Origin: Flavobacterium soyangense
Lineage (GTDB): Bacteria; Bacteroidota; Bacteroidia; Flavobacteriales; Flavobacteriaceae
Reading direction: 5' to 3'
Assembly: GCF_015277675.1 (NCBI RefSeq)
Contig: NZ_JADHEC010000008.1
Coordinates: 49,661 to 113,660 of the forward strand
Length of the DNA stretch: 64,000 bases
In this document: in pieces, positions 27,418 through 38,143 of the stretch
Layout of the letters: each line of letters starts with the position of its first letter
Numbering within the stretch: the stretch's first letter is position 1
Position numbers and translations under genes: made by a program
The notes under the pieces: model-generated
What the model saw: the letters and a program-made list of their open reading frames with translations, nothing else
The model's database searches: none
What the model was told of the DNA's origin: nothing

Positions 27418-30249
27418 ATGCTAGAAAACGATAACAACATTGAAGTATTGGGTGCGCGAGTGCACAATCTAAAAAATATAGACGTCCGCATTCCAAGGGA
27501 AAAATTGGTGGTGATTACGGGACTTTCGGGTTCCGGAAAATCATCTCTGGCTTTCGACACCATTTATGCCGAAGGACAACGCCGTTACGTGGAAACTTTT
27601 TCGGCTTATGCTAGACAGTTTTTGGGTGGTTTAGAACGTCCCGATGTGGACAAAATTGATGGGCTTTCCCCCGTTATTGCCATCGAACAGAAAACCACCA
27701 GTAAAAGTCCACGCTCTACCGTTGGAACCATTACAGAGATTTATGATTTCCTACGGTTGCTGTATGCCCGCGCCGCCGATGCGTATAGTTACAACACGGG
27801 CGAAAAAATGGTTTCCTATGACGATGACCAAATCAAGGAATTGATTACCCAAGATTTTGCAGGGAAACGCATCAATATTCTCGCACCAATTATTCGTGCC
27901 AGAAAAGGACATTACGCCGAATTATTCCAGCAAATTGCCAAACAAGGTTTCTTAAAAGTCCGTATTAATGGCGAAATAAAAGACATTACTACAGGAATGA
28001 AACTCGACCGTTACAAAACCCACGACATCGAAATCGTGATTGACAGAATGGTTATTGAAGATTCCGCAGATAACGAAAAACGCCTGAGCGAAAGCATCAA
28101 AACAGCGATGTATCACGGCGAAAATGTGCTGATGATTTTAGACCAAGATTCGAATGAAATTCGGTTTTTTAGTCGGAATTTAATGTGTCCCACAACCGGA
28201 ATTTCCTATCAAAATCCGGAACCAAATTTATTTTCGTTCAACTCACCAAAAGGTGCTTGCGACCATTGCAAAGGATTGGGAACGGTGAATGAAATTAACA
28301 TTAAAAAGATAATTCCCAATCCGAAATTATCCATAAACAAAGGTGGTTTTGCCCCCTTGGGCGAATACAAAAGCAGTTGGATGTTCAAACAATTGGAAAT
28401 CATCGGCGAGAAATATGGTTTCAAATTAACTGATCCCATTTCGGCGATTTCCGAGGAAGCAATGGAAATGATTTTGAATGGTGGCAAAGAAAAATTCTCG
28501 GTCGAATCGAAAGTTTTGGGAGTGACTAAAGAATACAAAATTGAATTTGAAGGGATTTCGCATTTTATCAAAAACCAACACGACGAAAGTGGCTCTACCA
28601 CCATAAAACGTTGGGCTAAAGAATTTATGGACGAGGTAAAATGCCCGGTTTGCGAAGGTTCACGATTAAAAAAAGAAGCTTTATTTTTTAAAATCAATGA
28701 GAAAAGCATAACCGAATTATGTGATATGGATATTTCGGATGTAACGGCCTGGTTTCTGGATTTGAACGCTCATTTATCCGATAAACAAAAAACAATAGCC
28801 ACGGAAGTCATCAAGGAAATCAAGGATCGATTGGCTTTTTTGATGAACGTGGGCTTGGATTATCTGGCTTTAAGCCGAAGCTCGAAATCACTTTCCGGCG
28901 GCGAAGCGCAACGCATCCGATTGGCGACACAAATTGGATCGCAGCTGGTGGGCGTTTTGTATATCTTGGATGAACCGAGCATTGGTTTGCACCAAAGAGA
29001 CAACGACAAATTGATTCATTCTTTGGAACAATTGCGCGATATTGGCAACTCGATCATTGTGGTCGAACATGATAAAGATATGATTCTTCGTGCCGATTAC
29101 GTGATTGATATTGGTCCAAAAGCAGGAAAACACGGTGGCGAAATTATTAGTAAAGGAACGCCTGCGGAAATTTTGAAAGACCACACTTTGACGGCTTCAT
29201 ACTTGAATGGAGAAATGGAAATTGAGGTTCCCAAAAAACGTCGGGAAGGCAATGGAAATTTCCTAAAACTGACTGGAGCGACAGGAAACAATTTGAAAAA
29301 CGTATCGATAGAATTGCCTTTGGGCAAAATGATTTGCGTGACAGGCGTTTCGGGAAGCGGGAAATCGACATTGATTAACGAAACCCTTTACCCTATTTTG
29401 AACGCCTATTATTTTAACGGTGTCAAAAAAGCGAAACCGTACAAAAAAATCGAAGGCTTGGAACATATCGACAAAGTGATTGACATTGACCAAAGTCCGA
29501 TTGGGCGAACGCCTCGCTCGAATCCTGCGACGTACACCGAAGTTTTTACGGAAATTAGAAACCTGTTTACGATGACTTCGGAAAGTATGATTCGCGGTTA
29601 TAAAGCGGGGCGTTTTAGTTTTAATGTCAAAGGCGGACGCTGCGAAACCTGTGAAGGCTCTGGCGTGAGAACGATTGAAATGAACTTCTTGCCCGATGTC
29701 TACGTGGAATGCGAAACCTGTCAGGGCAAACGTTTCAACAGGGAAACTTTGGAAATTCGGTACAAGGGAAAATCCATTTCGGATGTATTGAATATGACGG
29801 TGGATGAAGCCGTTCCTTTCTTTGAGATGATTCCGAAGATATACCGAAAAGTAAAAACCATCCAGGATGTTGGTTTGGGTTATATTACACTTGGTCAACA
29901 AAGTACAACACTTTCGGGTGGAGAAGCGCAACGCATTAAATTGGCTGGAGAATTATCGAAAAAAGATACCGGAAATACGTTTTACATTCTGGACGAACCC
30001 ACGACCGGTTTGCATTTTGAGGACATTCGGGTGTTGATGGAAGTGATTAATAAACTGGTCGATAAAGGGAATACGATTTTGATTATCGAACACAATATGG
30101 ACGTGATAAAACTGGCCGATTACATCATAGACATTGGTCCAGAAGGTGGAAAAGGTGGCGGAATGGTCGTTGCCAAAGGAACTCCGGAAGAAGTCGCTAA
30201 AAATAAGAAAAGTTATACAGCTCAGTTTTTAAAAAAAGAGTTACTTTAG
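27418..30249 (+). CDS. uvrA: UvrA, excinuclease ABC subunit A
   Basis: Canonical 943-aa UvrA, the ATPase that loads UvrB at bulky DNA lesions. Walker A motifs GLSGSGKSS (35-43) and GVSGSGKST (about 643); ABC signatures LSGGEAQR (about 491) and again (about 831). The zinc modules CDHC, CPVC, CETC and CETC are intact, as is the UvrB-interaction region after the first Walker motif. It differs from the upstream paralogue throughout and matches the standard form more closely, so this is probably the main repair copy. A hairpin terminator follows immediately. Confidence 0.95.
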   Translation: MLENDNNIEVLGARVHNLKNIDVRIPREKLVVITGLSGSGKSSLAFDTIYAEGQRRYVETFSAYARQFLGGLERPDVDKIDGLSPVIAIEQKTTSKSPRSTVGTITEIYDFLRLLYARAADAYSYNTGEKMVSYDDDQIKELITQDFAGKRINILAPIIRARKGHYAELFQQIAKQGFLKVRINGEIKDITTGMKLDRYKTHDIEIVIDRMVIEDSADNEKRLSESIKTAMYHGENVLMILDQDSNEIRFFSRNLMCPTTGISYQNPEPNLFSFNSPKGACDHCKGLGTVNEINIKKIIPNPKLSINKGGFAPLGEYKSSWMFKQLEIIGEKYGFKLTDPISAISEEAMEMILNGGKEKFSVESKVLGVTKEYKIEFEGISHFIKNQHDESGSTTIKRWAKEFMDEVKCPVCEGSRLKKEALFFKINEKSITELCDMDISDVTAWFLDLNAHLSDKQKTIATEVIKEIKDRLAFLMNVGLDYLALSRSSKSLSGGEAQRIRLATQIGSQLVGVLYILDEPSIGLHQRDNDKLIHSLEQLRDIGNSIIVVEHDKDMILRADYVIDIGPKAGKHGGEIISKGTPAEILKDHTLTASYLNGEMEIEVPKKRREGNGNFLKLTGATGNNLKNVSIELPLGKMICVTGVSGSGKSTLINETLYPILNAYYFNGVKKAKPYKKIEGLEHIDKVIDIDQSPIGRTPRSNPATYTEVFTEIRNLFTMTSESMIRGYKAGRFSFNVKGGRCETCEGSGVRTIEMNFLPDVYVECETCQGKRFNRETLEIRYKGKSISDVLNMTVDEAVPFFEMIPKIYRKVKTIQDVGLGYITLGQQSTTLSGGEAQRIKLAGELSKKDTGNTFYILDEPTTGLHFEDIRVLMEVINKLVDKGNTILIIEHNMDVIKLADYIIDIGPEGGKGGGMVVAKGTPEEVAKNKKSYTAQFLKKELL

Positions 30250-30251
30250 CT

Positions 30252-30284
30252 AAAGCTTCCTGCCTTTTGAAGGCTGGAAGCTTT
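30252..30284 (+). terminator. Terminator of the second uvrA
   Basis: Stem aaagcttcc / ggaagcttt plus three inner G-C pairs, two bases after the stop. It also shows that a frame opening at 30267 is not the real start of the next gene. Confidence 0.75.
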
Positions 30285-30302
30285 ATTAAAAAATACAAAA
30301 AA

Positions 30303-31031
30303 ATGAGATTACAAGATTTTGACAATGACGAAGAAAAAGTAATACAGGATAAATTTAAAAGAAAAACCTGGAACGAGATTCGGACTAATGATAGCTGGGC
30401 AATTTTCAAGATTATGGCCGAGTTTGTAAGTGGCTATGAAAATATGGCAAGAATAGGTCCTTGTGTTACCATTTTTGGTTCAGCAAGAAAAAAACCAGAG
30501 GATAAATATTATTTATTGGCCGAAAAAATAGCTTATAAAATTAGCAAAGCCGGCTACGGAATCATTACTGGCGGTGGCCCAGGAATCATGGAAGCGGGTA
30601 ATAAAGGGGCTCATCTGGGCGGAGGAACTTCAGTGGGATTGAATATTGAATTGCCCTTTGAGCAACATTTTAATCCCTATATTGACCGAGACAAGAACCT
30701 AAATTTTGATTATTTCTTTGTAAGAAAAGTGATGTTCGTGAAATATTCACAGGGGTTTGTAGTTATGCCGGGAGGTTTTGGAACTATGGACGAATTGTTT
30801 GAAGCTTTAACTTTAATCCAGACGAAAAAAATTGGAAAATTCCCAATAATATTGGTTGGAACCGCATTTTGGTCAGGACTTATGGAATGGATACGAACGG
30901 TTTTGGTAGAACAGGAACAAACTGTAAATGCCGTCGATTTAAATTTATTAAAAATTGTGGATACAGAAGACGAAGTGGTTGAAGTTTTAGATAAATTTTA
31001 TAAAAAATACGATTTAACACCTAATTTTTAG
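30303..31031 (+). CDS. LOG-family / TIGR00730 Rossmann-fold protein
   Basis: A 242-aa nucleotide 5'-monophosphate phosphoribohydrolase-like protein (once called lysine decarboxylase-like). The signature PGGFGTMDE (156-164) and GGGPGIMEAGNKGA (90-103) are both present. Some family members release cytokinins or purine bases from nucleotides; the substrate here is unknown. I chose the ATG at 30303 (MRLQDFDND), because the frame is open further up only within the uvrA terminator hairpin and family members begin at this point. Confidence 0.88.
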   Translation: MRLQDFDNDEEKVIQDKFKRKTWNEIRTNDSWAIFKIMAEFVSGYENMARIGPCVTIFGSARKKPEDKYYLLAEKIAYKISKAGYGIITGGGPGIMEAGNKGAHLGGGTSVGLNIELPFEQHFNPYIDRDKNLNFDYFFVRKVMFVKYSQGFVVMPGGFGTMDELFEALTLIQTKKIGKFPIILVGTAFWSGLMEWIRTVLVEQEQTVNAVDLNLLKIVDTEDEVVEVLDKFYKKYDLTPNF

Positions 31032-31072
31032 AAAAAATTAAATTTTCATTTTTCAATTTTAAAAAAAATTAA

Positions 31073-33922
31073 TTGAAATCACTCCCTAAAAATATTATTT
31101 TCCTACTTGTTTTGTTAACTTCATTGAAGCAATACGCACAGCACCATTCCCAAATGGATGTTGAAGTGAATTTGGGAAAAAAAGCCTTAACTATTCAGCA
31201 GGAAATTATTTTTTATAATCAATCTGAAGACACTTTGACGACGATTGTTTTGAATGATTGGAATAATGCATATTCCTCTAAAACAACGCCCTTAGCTAAA
31301 CGATTTTCTGACGAATTTTATAGAGGCTTTTATTTAGCACCCGAAAATGAAAGAGGAAGCACGAATATCATAAATATTTCAGCGACTGATAAAACGAACT
31401 TTTCTTGGGAAAGAACCGAAAATAACCCCGATTTTATAATTGTAAAATTGGGCACTAAATTAGCTCCAAATCATAAAATTACATTGCATCTTACTTATGT
31501 TGTAAAGGTTCCCACTGATAAATTTACACATTACGGTTATACCGATAATGGCGGAATGTACCTGAGAAACTGGTTCCTTACTCCCGCACGTTATGAAAAT
31601 CATGCTTTTATTAAATACAACAATTATAATCTGGATGATATTGCTAATGCCGTTTCAGATTTTGATATTGTGTTCAGGATTCCTAGCCCGTCAGGCAGGC
31701 AGACAAAAAACATAGAACTGACAACAGATTTGGACAGTGAGAAAACAACTCAGGTTGAAAATTATTCAATTTACAGACTAAAGGGAAGTAACAAAACCGA
31801 TTTCAGTATTTATGTAGAGCCAAAATTAAGTTTTCTCAGCTACAAAAACAGTTCAGTTGAAGTCCTAACAAATCTAAAAGGGTACAAGGCTGACGAAATC
31901 CAAAAAGCGATTGTAATAGACAGAATTGTAAACTTTACAAACCAATTAATTGGGAAATCCCCTCATGAAAAAATCACTGTATCTCAAGCTGATTATGATC
32001 GAAATCCTTTCTATGGACTGAACCAGATGCCCACTTTTTTAGTTCCGTTTCCAGATAACTTCCTTTTTGAAATTAAATTTTTAAAAACCTATTTAAACAA
32101 TTATCTAAAAAACAATTTGAAGCTTGACCCGAGAAAAGACAGTTGGATTTATGACGGAATTCAAATATATACAATGGTAAGATATGTTGAAGAAAATTAT
32201 CCAAATTGTAAGATGACAGGTAGCATTTCGAATCGTAAGTTATTCAAAGGAATTCACTTATTGAATTTAGATTTTAACGAGCAATACAGTTATTTTTATT
32301 TGCTGATGGCCCGAAAAAATTTAGATCAGCCTCTTTCATACCCAAAAAACAAATTAATAAAATTCAACGAACAAATAGCGAGTAAATATAGGGCAGGTTT
32401 GAGTTTAATTTATTTGGATGATTTTCTTGGACAACCTTTTATGTCCAATAGTATAACGCAATTTCATACTCTGAACCATAAAAGTCAAACTACAGGAAAT
32501 GATTTTGAAAACCTGTTAAAATCGAATACAAATAAAGACATTAACTGGTTTTTTAATATCATTATAAATTCACGTGAAATCATTGATTACTCGTTTTCGA
32601 AAGTATCAAAAACCAAAGACAGTGTTTCGTTTTCTTTAAAAAATAATACTAGAGTTTTAGTTCCAATTCCAATTTATGGAATAAAAAATGACACTATCGT
32701 TTTTAAGAAATGGATAGAACCCATAAAAGAAGACAGCGTTTATACATTGGAAAGAAAAGAGGCCAAGAAAATTGTTATAAACTTTAAAAATGAAGTTCCT
32801 GAATTCAATTTAAGAAATAACTGGAAAAAAATTGAAGGTTTTTTTCCGAATAATCGCCCCATAAAATTTGCCTTTATGAAGGATTTAGAAGATCCTTTTT
32901 ACAATCAGGTAATTTATGCTCCATTATTAACATTCAACGCTTATGATGGTCTTTCGCCTGGTATTAGATTCCACAACAGAGCTATTTTAAACAGACCATT
33001 TGTTTATGACATTAACCCTACTTATTCCTTAAAATCAAAGACAATAACTGGTGCTGCTGTTTTTGTTTTTAATCAGGATTTCAGAAACAGTAATTTGTAC
33101 AACTTAAAATATACTGTTGGCACTTCCTATTTTCATTATGCACCAGATGCCACTTATTTTAAAATAAACCCAATGATTTTAATGCAATTTCGCCAAGATG
33201 ACTATAGAGATAATCGAAAACAAATATTACTTTTTAGACAAGTAATTATTAATCGGGAAAAGAGTGCCATAGTTATTGATAGCTCACTTCAGAATTATTC
33301 AGTTTTTGATGCAAAATACATAAACTCAAGGACGGAACTTACGAATCATATTAGCTTTGTGGAAGACATTCAGTTTTCGGGTGAATTTGGTAAAATATCG
33401 ACCGAAATTCAATATAGAAAACTCTTTGAAAATAATCATAAAATTGACTTACGGATGTATGCCGGAAGCTTTTTATACAATAATTCAAATTCCGACTTTT
33501 TTAGCTTTGCCTTAGACCGACCTACAGATTATCTTTTTGACTATCCCTACCTTGGAAGATCTTCCAGCGCAGGGATTGTAAGTCAGGAATTTATCATGGC
33601 TGAAGGCGGATTCAAATCTAAACTTGGCATACCTTATGCTAACCAATGGATTACCACTTTAAATGGCAGTTATTCACTTTGGAACTGGATAGAAGCTTAT
33701 GGAGATGTGGGTTTTGTTAAAAATAAAATACAAAATACAAAATTTTTCTATGACAGTGGTATTCGACTCAATTTACTAACTGATTATTTTGAGTTATATT
33801 TCCCGCTATATTCCAGTAAAGGATGGGAAATAGCACAGCCTCATTATAGCGAGACTATACGATTTGTAGTGACACTCTATCCCGAAAAACTAATATCGCT
33901 ATTTACACGAAAATGGTTTTAA
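31073..33922 (+). CDS. M1-aminopeptidase-like protein lacking the zinc site, with C-terminal outer-membrane barrel
   Basis: A 949-aa exported protein. Start is TTG at 31073, because the signal peptide (IIFLLVLLTSLKQYAQ) directly follows it. Residues about 25-480 resemble the N-terminal and thermolysin-like domains of M1 (gluzincin) peptidases, but the region before SWIYDGIQIYTMVRYVEE, where HExxH is expected, reads PDNFLFEIKFLKTYL with no histidine, so zinc catalysis is unlikely. From about residue 640 the sequence looks like an outer-membrane beta-barrel (VFVFNQDFRNSNLYNLKYTV onward) and ends with aromatic KWF. It may be a cell-surface scaffold or transport protein. It is 41 bases after the LOG gene. 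Confidence 0.65.
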   Translation: MKSLPKNIIFLLVLLTSLKQYAQHHSQMDVEVNLGKKALTIQQEIIFYNQSEDTLTTIVLNDWNNAYSSKTTPLAKRFSDEFYRGFYLAPENERGSTNIINISATDKTNFSWERTENNPDFIIVKLGTKLAPNHKITLHLTYVVKVPTDKFTHYGYTDNGGMYLRNWFLTPARYENHAFIKYNNYNLDDIANAVSDFDIVFRIPSPSGRQTKNIELTTDLDSEKTTQVENYSIYRLKGSNKTDFSIYVEPKLSFLSYKNSSVEVLTNLKGYKADEIQKAIVIDRIVNFTNQLIGKSPHEKITVSQADYDRNPFYGLNQMPTFLVPFPDNFLFEIKFLKTYLNNYLKNNLKLDPRKDSWIYDGIQIYTMVRYVEENYPNCKMTGSISNRKLFKGIHLLNLDFNEQYSYFYLLMARKNLDQPLSYPKNKLIKFNEQIASKYRAGLSLIYLDDFLGQPFMSNSITQFHTLNHKSQTTGNDFENLLKSNTNKDINWFFNIIINSREIIDYSFSKVSKTKDSVSFSLKNNTRVLVPIPIYGIKNDTIVFKKWIEPIKEDSVYTLERKEAKKIVINFKNEVPEFNLRNNWKKIEGFFPNNRPIKFAFMKDLEDPFYNQVIYAPLLTFNAYDGLSPGIRFHNRAILNRPFVYDINPTYSLKSKTITGAAVFVFNQDFRNSNLYNLKYTVGTSYFHYAPDATYFKINPMILMQFRQDDYRDNRKQILLFRQVIINREKSAIVIDSSLQNYSVFDAKYINSRTELTNHISFVEDIQFSGEFGKISTEIQYRKLFENNHKIDLRMYAGSFLYNNSNSDFFSFALDRPTDYLFDYPYLGRSSSAGIVSQEFIMAEGGFKSKLGIPYANQWITTLNGSYSLWNWIEAYGDVGFVKNKIQNTKFFYDSGIRLNLLTDYFELYFPLYSSKGWEIAQPHYSETIRFVVTLYPEKLISLFTRKWF

Positions 33923-34116
33923 TTGAATCCTATCCTGTAATGCCACAGGTTATTTTAAATTATTATCAATAATATTTAATTTTACATAAATATTACACAA
34001 CAAAAAAGTCATATATTAAAAATAAATTATTAAAAATTAAATTCTATTTCTTTCAATGAATTATGAAAATAGCTAGTTTTTAATTAAATTTGCCCTCAAA
34101 GTTATACTTTCTAATT

Positions 34117-36525
34117 ATGATAAAAGAAGAAACCAATACTACATTGACATTTGAAGACTTCAAAACCGAAGTGTTGAAAGATTACAAAATAGCAATCACA
34201 AGTAGAGAATGTAGCCTGTTGGGACGTAAGGAAGTATTGACCGGAAAGGCTAAATTTGGAATTTTTGGCGACGGAAAAGAAGTTCCCCAGTTAGCAATGG
34301 CTAAATTTTTTAAAAACGGCGACTTCCGCTCGGGGTATTATCGCGATCAGACTTTTATGATGGCAATTGGTGAATTAACAATTCAGGAATTCTTTGCCGG
34401 ATTATACGGTCACACCGATATTAATCAAGAACCTATGTCAGCCGGAAGGCAAATGGGTGGTCATTTTATGACGCATAGCTTAAATGAGGATGGCAGTTGG
34501 AAAGATTTAACCAAACAAAAAAATTCCAGTGCCGATATTTCTCCCACAGCCTCTCAAATGCCTAGAATGTTGGGATTGGCACAAGCATCAAATATATACC
34601 GAAGCATCCCTGAGCTTGCCGATAAATCGAATTTCTCGGTAAATGGAAATGAAATTTCTTGGGGGACCATTGGAAATGCAAGTACTTCTGAAGGCTTATT
34701 TTTTGAAACCATAAATGCAGCAGGAGTTCTTCAAGTTCCAATAATTTTAAGTGTTTGGGACGATGAATACGGTATCTCCGTTCACGCAAAATACCAAACC
34801 ACAAAAGAAAGTATTTCCGAAATTTTAAAAGGATATCAACGTGATGAAAATAACAATGGTTTTGAAATTTTAAAAGTAAAAGGTTGGGATTATCCAAGTT
34901 TGATAGAAACTTATGAGAAAGCTGCTGATTTAGCCCGTGAACAACACGTTCCTGTGCTTATTCACGTTAATCAATTGACACAACCACAAGGACATTCCAG
35001 TTCCGGCTCGCACGAGAGATATAAAGACTCCACAAGACTGGATTGGGAAAAAGATTTTGATTGTATCAGACAAATGAAATTATGGATGATAGCTATCAAT
35101 ATTGCATCTCCTGAAGAAATCGAAGAAATAGATTCAAAAATAAAAAAAGAAGTCCTCGAAGGAAAAAAAGCTGCTTGGGATGCATACATAGACCCTATTA
35201 TTGATAACCAAAGAGAACTAGTTGCATTGTTGGAAAAAATAGCTCCGGCAAGCCAAAATAAAGATAGCATTCTAAAACTTACCGCTAATTTAAGTAAAAT
35301 AAAAATTCCTCTAAAAAAGGAGATTCTTGTAACGGCTCGCAAAGTTTTGCGAATGATCATCAATGAAAACAGCAAACCTGAATTATCAGCTTGGATTACT
35401 TCATACATCAAGAAAAGTCAGCCAAAATTCAGCAGTCATTTGTATTCAGAATCCCGTTCGAATGTGTTTTCCGTGAAAGAAGTTTTACCTGAATACGCAG
35501 ATGATGCCAAAGAAGAGACAGATGGCCGAATGATTTTACGTGATAATTTTGATGTTCTTTTTACAAATTATCCAGAAGTATTAATTTTTGGCGAAGATGC
35601 CGGTAGCATTGGTGATGTGAATCAGGGTCTAGTAGGACTACAAGATAAATTTGGGGAAACCCGTGTTGCTGATGTTGGAATCAGAGAAGCCTCCATTATT
35701 GGTCAGGGAATAGGAATGGCACTGCGCGGACTACGTCCAATTGCTGAAATTCAGTATTTAGATTATTTATTATATGGTGTTCAGATTCTGAGCGATGATT
35801 TGGCCACTTTACAATATCGAACTTCCGGAAAACAAAAAGCACCTCTTATCATCAGGACTCGTGGACATCGATTAGAAGGTATCTGGCATTCTGGCTCGCC
35901 TATGGGAATGCTAGTCAATGCTTTAAGAGGAATTCATATTTTAGTTCCAAGAAATATGACTAAAGCGGCAGGTTTTTATAACACATTGTTAGAATGTGAC
36001 GAACCTGCTCTTGTTGTCGAATGCCTGAATGGTTACCGTCTAAAAGAAAAAACACCACTCAATTATGGCGAATTCAGAACACCAATTGGCGTAGTTGAAA
36101 CCATAAAAAAAGGAACTGATATTACTTTGGTTTCTTATGGTTCTACACTTAGATTAGTGGAAGAAGCCGCAAAAGAGCTCATCGAAGTAGGTATTGATTG
36201 TGAAATAATCGACATTCAATCTTTGCTTCCGTTTGATGTGAATCACGATATTGTAAAAAGTATTGCCAATACGAATCGACTCTTAGTAATCGACGAAGAT
36301 GTTCCCGGCGGAGCTTCAGCTTACATTTTACAACAAATTATAGAAAATCAGGATGGCTATAATCAGCTGGACAGTAAACCGCAAACCTTGACGTCAAAAG
36401 CGCACAGACCTGCTTATGGCACTGATGGCGACTATTTTTCAAAACCTTCTATCGAAGACATTTTTGAAAAAGTATATGCGATGATGAATGAAGTAAACCC
36501 GGAGAAGTATCCAGTTTTATATTAG
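34117..36525 (+). CDS. Fused E1 alpha/beta subunit of a thiamine-dependent 2-oxoacid dehydrogenase
   Basis: Decarboxylating E1 component with alpha and beta halves in one 802-aa chain, as is usual in Bacteroidota; probably branched-chain 2-oxoacid (2-oxoisovalerate) dehydrogenase. The alpha half carries the thiamine diphosphate region (SWGTIGNASTSEGLFFE ... WDDEYGIS). The beta half begins near residue 460 (RDNFDVLFTNYPEVLIFGED, ADVGIREASIIGQGIGMAL) and ends with the transketolase C-terminal domain (LVVIDEDVPGGASAY-type). E2 and E3 are not adjacent. I prefer the ATG at 34117 (MIKEETNTT); a TTG at 34090 in frame adds nine unlikely residues. A strong terminator follows. Confidence 0.92.
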   Translation: MIKEETNTTLTFEDFKTEVLKDYKIAITSRECSLLGRKEVLTGKAKFGIFGDGKEVPQLAMAKFFKNGDFRSGYYRDQTFMMAIGELTIQEFFAGLYGHTDINQEPMSAGRQMGGHFMTHSLNEDGSWKDLTKQKNSSADISPTASQMPRMLGLAQASNIYRSIPELADKSNFSVNGNEISWGTIGNASTSEGLFFETINAAGVLQVPIILSVWDDEYGISVHAKYQTTKESISEILKGYQRDENNNGFEILKVKGWDYPSLIETYEKAADLAREQHVPVLIHVNQLTQPQGHSSSGSHERYKDSTRLDWEKDFDCIRQMKLWMIAINIASPEEIEEIDSKIKKEVLEGKKAAWDAYIDPIIDNQRELVALLEKIAPASQNKDSILKLTANLSKIKIPLKKEILVTARKVLRMIINENSKPELSAWITSYIKKSQPKFSSHLYSESRSNVFSVKEVLPEYADDAKEETDGRMILRDNFDVLFTNYPEVLIFGEDAGSIGDVNQGLVGLQDKFGETRVADVGIREASIIGQGIGMALRGLRPIAEIQYLDYLLYGVQILSDDLATLQYRTSGKQKAPLIIRTRGHRLEGIWHSGSPMGMLVNALRGIHILVPRNMTKAAGFYNTLLECDEPALVVECLNGYRLKEKTPLNYGEFRTPIGVVETIKKGTDITLVSYGSTLRLVEEAAKELIEVGIDCEIIDIQSLLPFDVNHDIVKSIANTNRLLVIDEDVPGGASAYILQQIIENQDGYNQLDSKPQTLTSKAHRPAYGTDGDYFSKPSIEDIFEKVYAMMNEVNPEKYPVLY

Positions 36526-36546
36526 AGAATAATTCTACAAAAAATT

Positions 36547-36592
36547 AAAACCATTAAGAAATTAAGTTATTGCACTTAATCTTAATGGTTTT
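36547..36592. terminator. Strong bidirectional terminator between convergent genes
   Basis: Twelve perfect pairs aaaaccattaag / cttaatggtttt extended by attaag / cttaat inside, with T-rich sequence beyond. It separates the E1 gene from the convergent flippase gene. Confidence 0.88.
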
Positions 36593-36638
36593 CTTTTTGG
36601 TGTAAAGTCGTCGAAATGACAATACAACTCACACTATT

Positions 36639-38108
36639 TTACTTTAGTATTTTCAGTTTTTTCAGGGTTTTATCAATAACCTGGTTTATTTCGATAGAAA
36701 TTACAAATCTATAGTTGAGATAAACATAGGCAATCGTCAACAATATTGATTTCAAAACTATTGAAATAATTGGATTAAATGGGAACTCCCAAAAGTAAAA
36801 CACAAGAAACAAAAATAATGTAAGTGCTATAGAATATAAGGTTTGATTGGTAAAAGGATATAGATCCAATTTTTTAACCACAAAAAGCAATTTGGCCAAA
36901 CTGTATAAAGTAATAGACAATAAAGTGGCAAAAGCCGAACCAATAATACCAAAAATTGGAATGAAAATCATATTTAACACTACCGTTAAAATAACCAAGA
37001 CCACTCCCAAAAACAACACAGTTCGATAGTATTTTGTATTGAAAATAATAGCATTATTATTCCCCAAAATCAAGTCAAAATATTTAGAGAGACCAATCAT
37101 AAAAACAACCAAAATTCCTCCTGCATATTCCGGTGGAACCATTTCATAAAGCTTATTGATATTCACAAAAATGCCCAACATTACATATCCACCCACCATT
37201 TGGAGATTTATTGAGGTCTTTTTGTACAAGATATTCATTTCATCGTGTTTGTTTTCGTGCATCAGTTTGGCCGTAATTGGATATACAATTTGATGCATAG
37301 CACGACTTGGAACGGAAATAACCAAAGCAATATAAGTTGCCACCGAATAAAAGGCAATATTTTCGATATTCATATATTGATTCAATATCATTTTATCACC
37401 ATCCAAAAGTAAATTAGCTACACTTCCTGACAAAATAATATAAAAAGTGTAGGTTAAGATATCTTTAGTGTTTTTTGGAATTGTGAATTGAAAATTTGGT
37501 TTTTGAATACTAAATGCATAGAACATTGTGACCAATAATGCCAAAAAGTACAGTCCTGCCGTAGCATATACAAAACCTTCGACAGAAAGCAATTTATAAT
37601 AAACTCCAATTAATAAGAAAAGTGAAAACGTTCGCAAACCTACCTCTTTGATAAAATTTCCAAAAACAGAATGCATATGAACCCGCAACCAAGCATAAAA
37701 AATTTCGAAATACGCCATACACAAAGCAATGAACGGAATAAGCCAAATATACTCTTTGACCACTGCATTCTTTTTGGACAAGAAGAATAAAATCTCGTCA
37801 TAAAAGACAAACCCAATCAATACTAATGGAATTATTAATAACAAGGGAAACAAAACCGTAAAGGATAAAAACCGGGATCGTTCTGCATCCGTTTCATATT
37901 GTGAATAAAATTTAACCAATGTGTTTTGCATTCCAATAGCAAACAAAGGCATAATTACATTGGCACTGGAAGTGATGTAATTCGTTAAACCATAAAAAGT
38001 TGCTCCAAGAAAAACCGGGTACAAATAAATGGTGTTGATACCTCCAATCGCAAAACCGATGTATGTTATTATGGTATTTTTAAACGACTGATTTAATACT
38101 ATTCCCAT
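36639..38108 (-). CDS. Polysaccharide/lipid-linked oligosaccharide flippase (Wzx/MATE-like)
   Basis: Inner-membrane protein of 489 aa with about 14 hydrophobic segments and no signal peptide. The N-terminal QSFKNTIITYIGFAIGGINTIYLYP and the repeated transmembrane pattern match the polysaccharide biosynthesis/flippase family that moves lipid-linked glycans across the inner membrane. It is 35 bases after the GT4 glycosyltransferase gene on the same strand, so the two likely act in one surface-glycan pathway; the glycan is unknown. Confidence 0.88.
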   Translation of the reverse strand: MGIVLNQSFKNTIITYIGFAIGGINTIYLYPVFLGATFYGLTNYITSSANVIMPLFAIGMQNTLVKFYSQYETDAERSRFLSFTVLFPLLLIIPLVLIGFVFYDEILFFLSKKNAVVKEYIWLIPFIALCMAYFEIFYAWLRVHMHSVFGNFIKEVGLRTFSLFLLIGVYYKLLSVEGFVYATAGLYFLALLVTMFYAFSIQKPNFQFTIPKNTKDILTYTFYIILSGSVANLLLDGDKMILNQYMNIENIAFYSVATYIALVISVPSRAMHQIVYPITAKLMHENKHDEMNILYKKTSINLQMVGGYVMLGIFVNINKLYEMVPPEYAGGILVVFMIGLSKYFDLILGNNNAIIFNTKYYRTVLFLGVVLVILTVVLNMIFIPIFGIIGSAFATLLSITLYSLAKLLFVVKKLDLYPFTNQTLYSIALTLFLFLVFYFWEFPFNPIISIVLKSILLTIAYVYLNYRFVISIEINQVIDKTLKKLKILK

Positions 38109-38143
38109 TGTTTGTTATTGCGAGACTAAGTAACCTCTTTATA

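Noticed and set aside
30267..30302. Earlier start for the LOG-family gene
   Set aside because: Lies inside the uvrA terminator hairpin and adds residues not expected in the family.
34090..34116. TTG start for the E1 alpha/beta gene
   Set aside because: Nine extra residues unlike the family N-terminus; an ATG at 34117 fits better.
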